From the NCBI GenBank assembly GCA_023055355.1, contig JALJCS010000010.1, forward strand, positions 24,691,001-24,755,000: a stretch of 64,000 bases of DNA, read 5' to 3'. The stretch is from Agelaius tricolor (lineage: Eukaryota > Chordata > Aves > Passeriformes > Icteridae). The translations under genes were made by a program, and so were the position numbers. The first letter of the stretch is position 1, and each line of letters starts with the position of its first letter. Positions 1 to 10,984 of the stretch are shown piece after piece. Under the pieces are notes generated by a model that saw only the letters and a program-made list of their open reading frames with translations, had not been told where the DNA came from and ran no database searches.

Positions 1-3000
1 CAGGTGAAGAGGCATTTATTTGCTTTTTTCATGCCCTAAAAATGCTGAGTCAATTAAACCAATCTTCTGTTTCACTTTGTATTCCAACGTGAGAACTGTA
101 TTAATAGAGAGCAAGCCATAATGGCAATTTAGTTGCACAAGAAGGTATGAATGCAAAAAAGCACAGTGCAGCATTTACTGGTTCAAAATATCTGTTATCC
201 TGGACAATTGTCACTCCTTCCCATCTGCAATTCTGCTGCTTGGATGTGTGTTGACAAACAAACAATATTCCACCCTCAGATGCACGGCACCACTTGGCAA
301 ATGTGGGTGGTTTTCCTTCATATAATAAATATGAGAATAGTTTCCAATGACTCAGCTTTATTACCAGCAAAAAAACAGGACTCCAAAATAGCTCCAGTTT
401 TCATCTATTTAACTCCAAGTTCACAACTTCACAAACAGAATTCATTTAGTAAATAGCATATTTGTCTTGTACACCTTCCCAAATAGAAGCAGCTCTACTG
501 AAAAGTAGCATTGCTCCCTCTTCATATGTTTTCAGTAACTGAAATTATCATGTCTTTTATTCCAGCACTGTTTTAATTAACTTGCTTACTCTTAGAACAC
601 ACACTCATGCAGTCAGCTACCAAAATTGCATCCTCCCCTCACCTTACTCCACAAGTACCCGTGGGGGAGAGATTTCAGCTCCAGAATTCTGGCTCTAAGA
701 TCCTGCTTTGATTTCCTTCCAGACCAAGACCACTACCACCTCCACTGTCCCTAAATCTTGCTCTTGTGAGTCAAAATTCAACATCAACAAGAAAGTTCAA
801 TGCCCTCCTTTGCCACAGGAACACCACTACAATATCCCTTCATGCACAAATATAAATGCATCTCACAAAAATTATGTGACTTACATAAAAAAAATGAAGG
901 TTTGCATCACATTAGGATAATCACAATGATGAAAAGCATAAAAACCACACTGAAACATTTTGGTTGCTAAAAACTTTGGTTTGGGTCATTGATTCCTATC
1001 AGCCTGTATTTTTCAGTAGATAATTTATTTTATTCTTAATCTTCACTGAAACTTGATCATAACATCTTCTGGAGTCCAAATCTGATTCAAAGTCAACTCA
1101 AATCTATAGAAAACCTGTACAGTTTCTGTAAAGGCCCTTCCAGATAATACCAAGGAAACCCATACAGCATGAATTTCTTGGAGTCTCTGTCCAATAGCCT
1201 CTCTCTGTATCACATCCAACTGAAGATCATCACACAATGCCACTCAAAAACAGCAGCTGACTAGCTGGCAATTACTGGCTCTTTCATGCTGAAAATGTAT
1301 TTGTCCCAGGGGAATAAGGCATCTGCATAATTAGCAAAAGCAGTTACACAGAAAATAATTAGCTTGCTGAAAGCCCAAAGGGGGAAAAACTATAATTTTT
1401 GCTTCAAGAGGCTGACTAATTATATGCCAAATAACAAAACAGAGATGCACTGAGAATCATCAAGAAATCCAGCATGGATTTTAACTTCATATTCTAGCTA
1501 TAAGAGCTGCTGGTAGCCTAGCAACAAGCAGCATACTTGGGCATGCCAAAACCTCCCCCGACTTAATGAAACACCTCAGATTACTATGCAAACCTCCCCC
1601 ACCCCACCATGCATTTGATTCTTGTGTTACTAAATGATAAAAACAAAGCCTAGCCAAAAAAAAAATCAAACAATTCAAGATAAACTTAAACAAGCACTAA
1701 TGGACTACAGTATATAAAGATAAGCCAAAACAAAACATGAATTATTTTCAGAGACTTGAAATTCAGTCTGATTAGAGTTGACTCATTAGATTTCTTCTGT
1801 GGGTTAAGAGAATGTCCTATTATTTTAAGCAACTTTTCTAGTAGTCTTTGTAAGATTTGTGTTTGTTTGTGTCTTGGGAACCCCTTGATATGAAAACTTT
1901 AACAAGTTAGAGCAACTCACTAATCTCCAAAGTACTGCTGACATACAGAGAGTGCTGCTGCAATTCCTTCCTTTTACCTGAATCCTCAGTGACCTGGCAG
2001 AGGTAACTGCTGTCCCAAACAGTAGTGTCAGAGGCAAGAGACCAGTTTTTACTGTGTTCCACCGTTCTAGAAGCCAGAGCTGCTGCCCCAGCTGCCCAGT
2101 AGCACTGTGTTCTGTGGTAAGAGAGGTTTGACAACCACTTTCAAGTCTCGCTGTGATTAGCACAACTCTGGTGCTCAGTTATGAGTGACCTTTCAGCCAA
2201 CAGCCTGCTCCTGGTTACCCACAAGAGAAGCACACTCACACAGTCATCCACCCAACCACTCTGCCAGGTTCAAAGGGTTAACAAGACTGAGCTATTTCCA
2301 CTATTTCCCGAGAAAGGCAAATCTTTTGCATGTGCAATATCTATCACCATCCTCCCTGGTGACTCTGACAACTGCTGAAAGTGTCACCTTTGTTCAGAAA
2401 GTGTCAGAGACACAAGAAACCTGACAAATTTAGCTTGTCTGTCTTTCACAGGCCACAATAAACTTGTGACTGTGGGTGAAGATAAGGCTCCTTTTGCTGG
2501 CTTACACAATCTCAGACAGATAAACTGCAAGTTGCACAGAGCTGTTGACACACAAGATAGGACGAGCATGTAATGCTGTATTTGTGCTGTGCTTGGAGGG
2601 CAAGGAGGAAGCAACAACCAACCCTATGGCACTAAGGGAAACTGAACCCTCCCCTCAAACACACACAAAAAATGTTATTAGTAATGTTATCATTACTAAC
2701 TTCACAAATGAGAACTACTTTAATTCTGCAACTATAGAACAACTTTTTCATTTCTAGGGAAGATGAAAAGGTTCTGGCAGAACAATAGGAGATCCTACAC
2801 TTTGCTCTCTTTGACCCTTAACACTCCTCCAGCCCCCCTTTTCCCCCAGGCTACTTTTTTGTCTCAGTGTTCAAACAGGAGATTCTACTGAGGAGAAATC
2901 CTACTGCACACACAGACTCCAGAGACTGCATCCTGCCACAGCCCAAGCAAGAGCAGGGAGACATCAGGAGATCAGGTTAAACAGAGTGCAGAATACAGGA

Positions 3001-4660
3001 GTACTTGTGTTGGGAGGTACTGAAAGCCTGTCCATGGAGTCAGAAGATGGAGAGCATAACATCTCAGGACCTCAATGCACAAAAGGGTAAATCTTTCACT
3101 GAAACAGTGACAAAGGGGTATAAAAGAAAAAATAACTTTCAATGAAGCCTAAAAGTAGAAGATCTGATGCTTCAGATGTAGCAATACATCTCAGATCACA
3201 AGTCTGCCTCCTAGAAACACCAAACAATAGCAATCTACCTAGTACAATGATGCATCAAATTGCTTTTTCTTTTGTTGAAAGTTCATTCTATTCCACTGCT
3301 AGCAAGACAAAAATTCCACCTTAGCCTAGCCAAGCAGAAAGCAAGGAAGTTGAGTCAGCAGTAAATCTGTTTCAGTTTGAGTAGGGGTTTCAGAGAAATC
3401 ATCTGGAGGCTGGGAACCTAAACAAGTTTGCTAAGGGATTAAATATTTACTTCCCCTCCCACCTGTTAAAGAACAAGGACATTTGTTTCTCAACTACACT
3501 TTTTTACCCCTGTAAGGCTCATCCACCTGGACATACAAAATAGTCCCATATTATGCAAAAGTATAACTTTAACCTATTCCATCACAGAGGAACATGTACT
3601 AGGTCAGCATCATTCCCAAACATACAAGATAATACATCACATTTCTGAATAATTCAAACTATAATTTCAGGATTTTCAAATCAGTTAATTTTATTGATTC
3701 TGCAGGGATGAAGTTTACTGTGTTGTAAAATTGTTATGCAAGAAGAATGGTGGCCAGAAGTGAAAAAGGGTTTTTTCCTATTTAAAAGAGAAAACACCTC
3801 TCTGCTCTCTTGACTTTGAAGAGCATGGTGGGAATGGCTGGGACATCACCTCCCCAGCTCCTGGCCCTGCAGAGGGTGTGAGTTGATGGGAACACACAGT
3901 GCTGAACTCAGATTCTTCATCTGCTCTACTCAACTGGCAGCAGAAAGATGCATTTCCTCACCAAGGATTCTCACAAAAATCTACTGTTAAACAATACTTA
4001 TTAAATTTATAATACTTGTTAAAATTGTTTCCTCGCTCATAAGCTTATCTGTAAACACAGTAATAAACACTTGTTATTACAGTAAGCAAAATACTAGTCT
4101 CAGACAATACAGACAGAATTAAGGCTCAGATTAAGGGTCTTTGGCTATCAGTCCTAAACATACAAAATATGCAAATTTAGTGTCCTGGTTTTGGACAGAT
4201 TTGGGAGGAATCCCAGACACTTAGGAACTGCAAAATACAAACAACATGAGCTTTAAACAGAACACTGCTGCATTATTGTGTACACTCTCTGTGCCTTTTA
4301 GGGCATTAAACTGAAAAGGCAATTCTTCTCTGAAATTACTATTTAATTCACCTTATGAACAACTTACATGCACATGAACTTGAGAACAGGAGATTTATTT
4401 TCCTAATGTAACTCAAAAGGAAAAGATGACAGTTAATAGCATCACCTTCTCTTCTCAAAACTTAGGTTTCCTTCTCCTGATACTACAAAAAGACAGCAGA
4501 CAAACTAAACATCCATTTTATTTGTTGCAAAGGCACTGTGTATATTTCTGAACAATCACCGTTCTTGCTTCCCCTAACAGAATGCTTGCTGTATATGCAT
4601 TTGAATGCCTCCCCAACTGAAAATTGCTAAAAGCACCAAACAGAGAGTACTTCTACTCAC
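1..4660 (-). other. CLASP1 intron 8 (partial)
   Basis: AT-rich non-coding sequence running off the left edge. I see no exon with CLASP1 similarity in it. A 66-residue minus-strand frame at 1043-1243 has no recognisable family and no donor. A short hairpin lies at 2678-2699. Confidence 0.85.
2678..2699. repeat. Perfect inverted repeat, 9-bp arms, 4-nt loop
   Basis: TTAGTAATG (2678-2686), loop TTAT, CATTACTAA (2691-2699). Lies in intron 8. Confidence 0.9.
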
Positions 4661-4728
4661 CAACTGAAGTCTGGACCATGTTTCCAGATTTTTGGACCTC
4701 ATCGAATTTTGTAAAAATTACATTCAAC
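4661..4728 (-). CDS. CLASP1: CLASP1 coding exon 8 (residues 216-237)
   Basis: A 68-nt exon after an AAACAG acceptor, ending at G|GTGAGT. It completes the split Arg codon 215 (CG|G) and reads LNVIFTKFDEVQKSGNMVQT, then SV, and ends one base into codon 238. This is the end of the TOG1 domain and the start of the basic, Ser-rich linker. The segment up to SGNM matches CLASP1. The last residues (VQTSV) differ from the human protein (IQSAN from memory), although exon length and phase are the same, so I read this as ordinary divergence at the domain edge. A CR1 fragment begins only 58 bp upstream of the acceptor. The next exon (human DKNFDDEDS region) is not found to the left and must lie outside the window. 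Confidence 0.9.
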
Positions 4729-4786
4729 CTGTTTGAAAGTTAAAGAAATACACAATAAACAACTGAATTTAAATTTTAGGAATATT

Positions 4787-4970
4787 AGAATCATAAAATC
4801 CCTAAGGCTGGAAAAGACCTCTAAGACCATCGAGTTCAACCTTTAACCCTGCACCACCATGTTTACTACTAAACCATGTCCTCAAATGCCACATCCACAT
4901 GGCTTCTGAACACTTCCAGGGATGGTGATTCCACCACTTCCCTGGGCAGCCAAGTTCTAACATTTTATGA
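4787..4970 (-). mobile_element. CR1 LINE 3' fragment
   Basis: Starts with AGAATCATAAAATCC, the reverse complement of the CR1 3' end. It continues with the recognisable CR1 tail text: GGCTGGAAAAGACCTCTAAG, then GTTCAACC, CACATCCA and CACTTCCAGGGATGGTGATT, ending near CTGGGCAGCC. It is 5'-truncated, as is normal for CR1. It lies inside CLASP1 intron 7, close to the exon 8 acceptor. Confidence 0.9.
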
Positions 4971-5062
4971 TCTTATAGAACAGATTTGGCTTCACTCAGG
5001 TCATTGGGAGAACTGTAAAAAATGTCAGCAGAAAATGTCAATGCAAGGAAGTTATTTTAATA

Positions 5063-5101
5063 TTAAAAAAAACCCAAAAACAACACCAACACACAAAAGT
5101 T
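5063..5101. repeat. Short A/C-rich tract
   Basis: A-run followed by CCCAAAAACAACACCAACAC, compositionally like the longer A/C tracts. It lies about 90 bp from the CR1 fragment in intron 7. Confidence 0.7.
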
Positions 5102-5980
5102 GAAAGGAAAACCTGAGATATAATTGAAAATACTACATTACTGAAGATGTGATAAGGCTAATTGTTCTAGTTCCAGTTCATCACCACTTTTTCTATCTTA
5201 ACTATTTACAGAAATACCACAAAACACACCCCTAAAAACCAACTTGACACAACATTTGTCTCTGGCCCTGACACCTTCCCATTTATGTCACAGGTCTGGC
5301 AGAGCAGAAGATTCTTATCACATCTCATCATTCCTTCCCAGTGAGTTTATTACTTTAAGGCACATTGTGGGAGCAGATGCTTCCACTGGAGAACAAGAGG
5401 CAACAACAGTGCTGCCTCCACCTGCATGTGCCCCAATTCCAGAACCACCTCTTCCCTCTGAGCAGTGGCAAGCTGCCATCTTCTCCATCCTCAGGGCTAA
5501 CCCTGCTCTGCCCTGAGCACTGGAGGCAAGATGCAGAGCAGCTGTCTAATGCACCTGAAACAGCAGAAGCAGAGAGACATGGCTTTGGTTTTGATGTAAG
5601 TTTGGTTGCTTTTTGTTTGAGGTTTGGTTGGGGGGGCAGGGGAGGGAAGCTGTTTTTTTTTTCTTAAATAAAATATTAAAATGGATTATTTTGTTTGTGA
5701 GTTTTTTTGTTTATGACAGCCTAAGTTGCATAAACACAAGCTACTCTGAAGTGTCTCCTCTCTACATATGCAGAACCTACAGGAAAAATATTAATTCCCT
5801 TAATCTTGATCAGCACTAAGTAAATCTGAGTGTTTATCAGATTAAAAAATAAAAATAAGAAATGAAACAATGATCCTGGGAGAAGGTTCAGGTCATGAGG
5901 TTCCTGAAGTCTTCTGAAGGAAGGAAGGGAATAAAAAGCAGCCCAAAAATAGTGAAGACCTAAGGACATTCTCAACTTAC

Positions 5981-6078
5981 CGAGACTGGGGTAATCCTTT
6001 TTTACTGAGATCAGCCCTTACACGCTCACCAACATGTCTGTAAATTTCCACAAGGCTGTTTATTGCTGCATCTCGAAC
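5981..6078 (-). CDS. CLASP1: CLASP1 coding exon 7 (residues 183-214, TOG1 HEAT repeat)
   Basis: A 98-nt exon bounded by a CCAG|GTT acceptor and a TCTCG|GTAAGT donor. It encodes VRDAAINSLVEIYRHVGERV, then RADLSKKGLPQS, and the first two bases of an Arg codon. The VRDAA...VEIYRHVGE pattern is a typical TOG/HEAT helix pair with the conserved intra-HEAT loop residues; it forms the last helices of TOG1. Acceptor phase 0 and donor phase 2 fit exons 6 and 8 exactly. The residues are identical to mammalian CLASP1 as far as I recall. Confidence 0.95.
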
Positions 6079-8673
6079 CTGGATGTGAGACATGAGAGAA
6101 ATCAATCATCTTTACAATTTAAATTAATAAAATCCCTAGTAAGTCCTACATTAGAGAACTAAATTTGTCTATTTCTCAGCAACAACAGCTGCCACTATAC
6201 ACATTACCACACAGCTCATAAAGGAGCTTCCAACCCTGCCTTTCACATGTTAACAGTATCAGCAGGTAATTGAATTGGAAAGGCAGTGAAGGTGGAAGAT
6301 GAAAGGTTTCGTGCAAAAGGAGCTTGGCTGCCTTTGCCAAACTCCTCCCATTGTATACAACAGGTACATTTACTGGATGAAAAAAGGTAGAGACACAAAC
6401 AGATCTTATATTACTGGGAGATTGTAAAATAAACTGATTTTTAATGCTATCTTAAAAACATACATTTCTCTGTTGATAATAAAACAGGGAGGAAGGGAGG
6501 AGTAATCAATCACCTGAGTCACCATGAATTTTGCATATTTTCCAAACTGATTTGCAAGAAATTGCTGAGCACATCCTTCCTTCCAGCCAACAGAAGAGAC
6601 ATAAATCTGATTAAGTGTCACCTTTCTGTACTTAAAACCTTCCTCCACTAGACACAGCAGGCAGAGAAGGTAAACAAACTATCTGCTCTGCAGAAACACC
6701 GACTGTGCACTTCTGCCTCTCAGAGGATGGCCCAGCAGCTACCCCCACATACACCCCAGAACTAGACATGGAATATCCTGAGACACAAGCCAGAATTGCC
6801 TGTAGGTGGGAGTCAAAGGGCAGGCACACATACCCTGCCTCCTGGCCAAAGAAAACCCCAACACCTGACTCACACCCACCTCTCCCCGTTCTCCTGCTCC
6901 GCAGCCTTCCCACTCAGCAGGTCCCTGCCAGCCTCCAAACCCCTGCTCCACTCATGCCAGCCCTCACTCAGCACTCCTGCCCTTCAGCCCCATTTGCCAC
7001 CGATGCTGCTGGGCACAACAGGCTGTGGGGACCCCTCTGGTGCCCCCAGTTTTGGGGTGCACAGACCCCAGCCCAGCCTGAGCACAGCAAGGATTGCCCT
7101 GTGTGCACAGCTAAGCAGAGGCACAGCTGCAGGACTGTAAATCCCAAGAGGCAAGGCAAGGAGCCCACAACATTGTACTTGGTTTAGTCTACCACAGCAA
7201 TAATAAAGCTTTAGTAATTTTATTTTTGAGAAAATGATCAGAGTTTAAGAAGTGTTGTCACACCAGATGCACACTGGGTTACTCAATCACATCAGATGAA
7301 AACAACAAAAGCACTATTTTTGAAAAGGGCTCTGATGGAACAGCTTTCACATCCACAACAAAAGAAAAAAACTGGACTTGACCGGGAACTGTTTCTCTCC
7401 TCTCTCCAAGAGAGGGCAGCAGTGACCGAGCCCAGCGAGGCTCCCAGCGCTCAGCAGCAGCTCCAGGGGAGCCCAGGACCAGCCCTGCCCCAGGGCGGGC
7501 ACTGTTTCACCCAGAGCCACTGGCACAGCGATTTCTGTCTGACCAATTCAGGCACAGGCTTTCTGGGGATGAGGCACCAGACCCAGGAGGAAGGGAAAGA
7601 TCAGCCTTGTTTCCCCCTGCAGTTGGATACAGGACAAGGAGCTGTGGCAGGCACAAGGAAGAGGCAGCACAGAGGAAAAATGTCTCAGTGCCCTCACCAT
7701 CTTTCCAGTTAATTCAACAGCTCATCTATGGCAGCACCAAGGCACCTGTGTGCTTTAGCCATAAACTCAACATTTCCTTGGAGGGTAACAGCTTGCTTAG
7801 TCCCAAGCTGAGAACTACAGAGGACCCTAAACATGAAATTTCTTGGAGTAATGAGCTTACCATCCTGCACTGGCACAAGCAGCAAGGGAAGGCTGCTTCA
7901 CTCTCAGTCCTCTTAGCAAGGGGAGGCCCTGACAGCCACAGAAATCTGGCCAACTCCCCAGAGCAAACACAAACCCATTCTCCAGCTGGACACCCCACAC
8001 CTCCTTCCAGCTGAACACCCTCTCCAGACCTGGATCACAGATGTGTCACCCATGCTGGCAGAACAACCAACAGCATTATTCAAAAACTGCTAGTCCACAT
8101 TACACAGCAAGTTTGAACACTACTTCTCCACCTCCTTCTTCTCACTAACCCCACATACTTGCACCTAATTCCAAACAAGAAAAAAAGCACTAGGGAGTAA
8201 CAGATTTTATTCCACTTGTATTTTCATTGGGTAGCACTGCTGATTAAAGGTCCTGGTACAGGTTGTCTTCCCCCCTATTCAGAAACTGCCTGTACAACTT
8301 GTGGCAGTGCACATGGCCAGGCTGTCTGACTGACCCCATCTGCCCTCCCTGCCCAGACTGGTTTCTCTCTGAAGGTGAGGAGTGCTGCACTGAGCCCACA
8401 GGGATCCCTGCAGCCTCCAAGGCACAGGAGTTCCCTTCCCACAAAGGTTTCCCTTTTCTGTTCATCTCACCTGCAGATTCATGTTGTTCTGCTGAACCCT
8501 TGGAGTAACTGATATGCTGGTTTGAACATACTTCAAATTACACCTTTCCAAAACCAGCCAAGGGTTCTGTGTGCACAGCATTGTTCAGAGCTCACCACCA
8601 GCAGCACAATTAGCTCATTTACCAACAAGGCAAGCAGCACAACCTTTAGATGTGACTCACAGCAAAAGCTCAC
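6079..8673 (-). other. CLASP1 intron 6
   Basis: 2.6 kb. The part at about 6,680-7,180 is C-rich and CpG-poor on the plus strand and makes long spurious frames. The rest is unremarkable. Confidence 0.9.
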
Positions 8674-8749
8674 CTGGCTGTTTGGATCTCCAAGTAAGTT
8701 ACATATATGTGGCACTATCTTACTCAGTGTTAAACTCTGAGCTCCAGAT
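8674..8749 (-). CDS. CLASP1: CLASP1 coding exon 6 (residues 157-182)
   Basis: A 76-nt exon after TTTATTCCCAG, ending at AGCCAG|GTGAGC. Its first A completes the split Ala codon from exon 5 (GC|A). It then encodes SGAQSLTLSKIVPHICNLLG and DPNSQ. This is the TOG1 helix containing the KIVPHICNLLGD signature, characteristic of CLASP1 (CLASP2 has KLIPHLCILFGD). Intron 5, between exons 5 and 6, is only 87 bp (8750-8836), the shortest intron here. Confidence 0.95.
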
Positions 8750-8836
8750 CTGGGAATAAAGAACAAAAGGCACCATTATGAATCAGAGCAGGCTCATCTA
8801 CACAACACACAAGGTTTGCAGAAGGTTCTGACTTAC

Positions 8837-8928
8837 GCATTGAGTGTTGCAATAAGGCAGAGGCAAATCCCTTCTCTTGTCCGAAAATTCTTGTGTTTGA
8901 ATCCTCCCAGCATCCTGTCCCACACATA
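8837..8928 (-). CDS. CLASP1: CLASP1 coding exon 5 (residues 127-156)
   Basis: A 92-nt exon after TCTTCCTCAG, ending at AATGC|GTAAGT. It encodes YVWDRMLGGFKHKNFRTREG followed by ICLCLIATLN and two bases of an Ala codon. The W-D-R...FKHKN.RTREG element is the most diagnostic CLASP TOG1 motif: a helix plus the basic intra-HEAT loop that in TOG domains faces tubulin. Phases (0 in, 2 out) fit both neighbours. Confidence 0.96.
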
Positions 8929-9743
8929 CTGAGGAAGACAGGAAAGAGAAAAAAATGAGATAGGGTAAGAAACAGATTCTGTCTTCCAGCAGACATACAC
9001 CACACCACCTCTGGAGCTCAAATACAAGCCTTACACCCATCCAAACAGAACAGGACAAAAAGGAGCAAGATACTTTTAGATCTGACTAATTCTTTGTTTT
9101 GTGCTCACTTCACAGTAACTCCCCACTACCTAAAACATACTTACAGAAAGCAAGTACTTTCCAAAAACCTGGAACAATAACTCTTGGCATATACCCATCC
9201 CATCCCTGGGAAATCCACTGACATGCTCTCATGTATCCTGTCAGGCAACAGCCTTCCCAAGTGAAGTAAACATCTTAAAACAAGGTCTAGGGAGATGAAG
9301 CCATTTCAGACAGAAAAATGGCAGAGAAACCCTTCTGACAGAAAAAAAGGTTTCCTGTTTTTTCACAACCAGTCATTCATCCTCTGGAGGACTGCTGAAC
9401 ATACCTGAGGGTTAGCAGCTTGTTCCATGATTTTCAGCAGCAAGGTCTGATCCTGCTCCCTCACTGAGTCCTTAGAATCTCCCAGCCTATCAAGTAAACT
9501 TGGCAGCACTAGGGAAAGAAAATGGGAACATTCAAATACCTCAGGAAAAAAATGTAACAGTGGCAGAGCCCCTCTGCTATTCCCCCAAAGCCCGATGGAT
9601 GCACCAGCCTCACCGCCCTTCAGCAGAGCATGAAAACCACCAAGAGCCTCCCAAGTGCTCTCCTGGGAACAAAGACAGCTCTGAGTCCAGCAGCCAGTGC
9701 AGGTGGTGGCAGTGATGGTGACACTCACACAGAGACTCCTCAC
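8929..9743 (-). other. CLASP1 introns 4 and 3 around exon 4
   Basis: Intron 4 (8929-9404, 476 bp) and intron 3 (9509-9743, 235 bp) flank exon 4. Both have consensus GT-AG ends and show no other feature. Confidence 0.9.
9405..9508 (-). CDS. CLASP1: CLASP1 coding exon 4 (residues 92-126)
   Basis: A 104-nt exon after TTCTTTCCCTAG, ending at CCTCAG|GTATGT. Its first two bases complete Val92 (G|TG). It then reads LPSLLDRLGDSKDSVREQDQ and TLLLKIMEQAANPQ. This is a HEAT repeat of TOG1, with the LIDRLGDxKDxVRE signature shared by CLASP family members. Differences from my memory of the human protein are conservative (SLL for SLI, DSKD for DAKD, MEQ for MDQ). Confidence 0.96.
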
Positions 9744-9822
9744 CTGTGCCAATCTGGGCCTTGAAGCGATCTTGCAAGCGGGACACCAGTGCAGAGATGA
9801 TGTCAATCCCCAGGAGAACCAC
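9744..9822 (-). CDS. CLASP1: CLASP1 coding exon 3 (residues 66-91)
   Basis: A 79-nt exon after CTGTGCTTGCAG, ending at GGCACAG|GTGAGG. It encodes VVLLGIDIISALVSRLQDRF and KAQIGT plus one base. It continues directly from SSNYK of exon 2 across the 32.9 kb intron 2, giving the expected CLASP1 string SSNYKVVLLG with no missing residues. The downstream edge of intron 2 is therefore only 1.16 kb from the antisense U4atac gene. Confidence 0.95.
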
Positions 9823-10714
9823 CTGCAAGCACAGAACAGGCAATGAACTAAGAGTGCGCTGCAACTGTGATTGCTGCTCAGTGCTAAATTCATGTATATA
9901 GATGTGCAAGGTACACAAACCATGTGCATAAACCATTTCAGTATTTGCTGTAACTAGCATTCCTAATTCATTGCAATGATTACAATTATAATTAGAAAAT
10001 GGTATGCACTAAGAATTGCTTAATTATTTATTGGCAGAAATGAAACCAAACACTTTTATGATGTAACTGGAATTCAAAGAGAGACACCTAGTTTGAGAGA
10101 AGCTTCATGACAGGCTGCAGATCAGAAAACCTGCTCTGATTTTAACTAAGCTTGCTTACTTACTAAAAAAAGGTACATCACATACTGAATGTACTGTGTA
10201 GCCTGTGTGTGAAACACTTCACAAAACTCTATAGATCATGATCATGCTGGTACGAGACACTTCTCCCTAAATTTCTGGATAAGCACCGAGGTTAATCACC
10301 CCTGGAAGCGTTAGGGACAGGCAGGCTCCCGAGGCGGTGCCACCAGGACTGTTCTAACACAGCCCAGCTCCCTGTACATACCCACAACCGTACATATATA
10401 CACAGACAACCAGGGCAGTGGTGGTGGCCCCAAGCCTGCCAGAGGCAAGGATTGCTTGGACAAGGCTCTCAGGCACATCTGGGATTGTTGGGGCTGTCCT
10501 GTGCAAGAGCCAGAACTGCAGCTGATGATTCTTGTGAGTTACTTCCAGATCAGGATATTCTACGATACTGTCATACATACATGTATTTGCACTCCCGTGT
10601 ATACACGTACACAGCTGTACTCGTTGTGTACCCGCTGTCCCTCCCGGTACCGGGAGCTCGGTTATCCCCGCAGCCGCGCGTTACCGGAGCCGTGCCCTGC
10701 AGTGCCGCGGCCGC

Positions 10715-10728
10715 TCGGCAGAGGGCGC
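10715..10728 (+). promoter_or_regulatory. CTCF-like core motif
   Basis: TCGGCAGAGGGCGC agrees with the common CTCF core CCAGCAGAGGGCGC at 12 of 14 positions. It lies 40 bp before the U4atac octamer. Binding is only inferred. Confidence 0.35.
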
Positions 10729-10767
10729 GCTCCGTCGCCGCTGCCGCCGGGCGGTGGCCCCGCCCCT

Positions 10768-10807
10768 ATGCAAATCTGCTCCAGTCTGGCGCGGAGCACT
10801 CTGGGTA
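10768..10807 (+). promoter_or_regulatory. RNU4ATAC: snRNA distal sequence element: octamer plus ZNF143/SPH-like motif
   Basis: ATGCAAAT at 10768-10775 is a perfect octamer (Oct-1/POU2F1), about 210-217 bp upstream of U4atac. A GC box (CCCGCCCC) sits directly before it. At 10790-10807 the minus strand reads TACCCAGAGTGCTCCGCG, matching the Staf/ZNF143 SPH consensus at 16 of 18 positions. Octamer plus SPH at about -200 is the classic vertebrate snRNA enhancer. Confidence 0.8.
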
Positions 10808-10924
10808 GCGGCGCCGCCGAAGGGCTCGAACCCGGGTCGGAGCCTCCCGGGCGCGCCGGGCCCCGCGCAGTGCGCGCCCCCGAGCCGGGCGTCGGGCAGC
10901 GCGCGGGCCGGGGGCGCGCCGCCC

Positions 10925-10945
10925 CTCGCCGGGACCTGGGCGCGG
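10925..10945 (+). promoter_or_regulatory. RNU4ATAC: Candidate proximal sequence element (PSE)
   Basis: CTCGCCGGGACCTGGGCGCGG at -60 to -40 lies exactly where a PSE binds SNAPc. It keeps the TCxCCGxGAC core seen in some vertebrate snRNA PSEs, but the usual A-rich 3' half is replaced by G. No TATA element follows at -30, which is correct for an RNA polymerase II snRNA gene. The match is imperfect. Confidence 0.5.
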
Positions 10946-10984
10946 TTCGCGTTCCCCTACGGGCGGCGCGCCCCAGCGGCCGCC

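Larger units (their letters stand above)
4729..5980 (-). other. CLASP1 intron 7
   Basis: 1.25 kb with a CR1 fragment (4787-4970) and a short A/C tract (5063-5101). Nothing else recognised. Confidence 0.9.

Noticed and set aside
1043..1243. 66-residue minus-strand frame ending FYRFELTLNQIWTPEDVMIKFQ
   Set aside because: Looks protein-like but matches nothing I recognise, is not CLASP1 sequence and has no donor at its end.
4179..4300. TGTCCTGGTTTTGG start resembling the beginning of some bird ERV LTRs
   Set aside because: No matching 3' end, target-site duplication or continued LTR similarity could be seen.
6680..7190. 114-160 residue frames in the C-rich part of intron 6
   Set aside because: Composition-driven, no homology recognised, and CLASP1 exons 6 and 7 join without any residues between them.
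9363..9929. 188-residue minus-strand frame covering part of exons 3 and 4
   Set aside because: It reads through introns; only the segment PSLLDRLGDSKDSVREQDQ onwards is in the CLASP1 frame, and the true exon limits are given separately.
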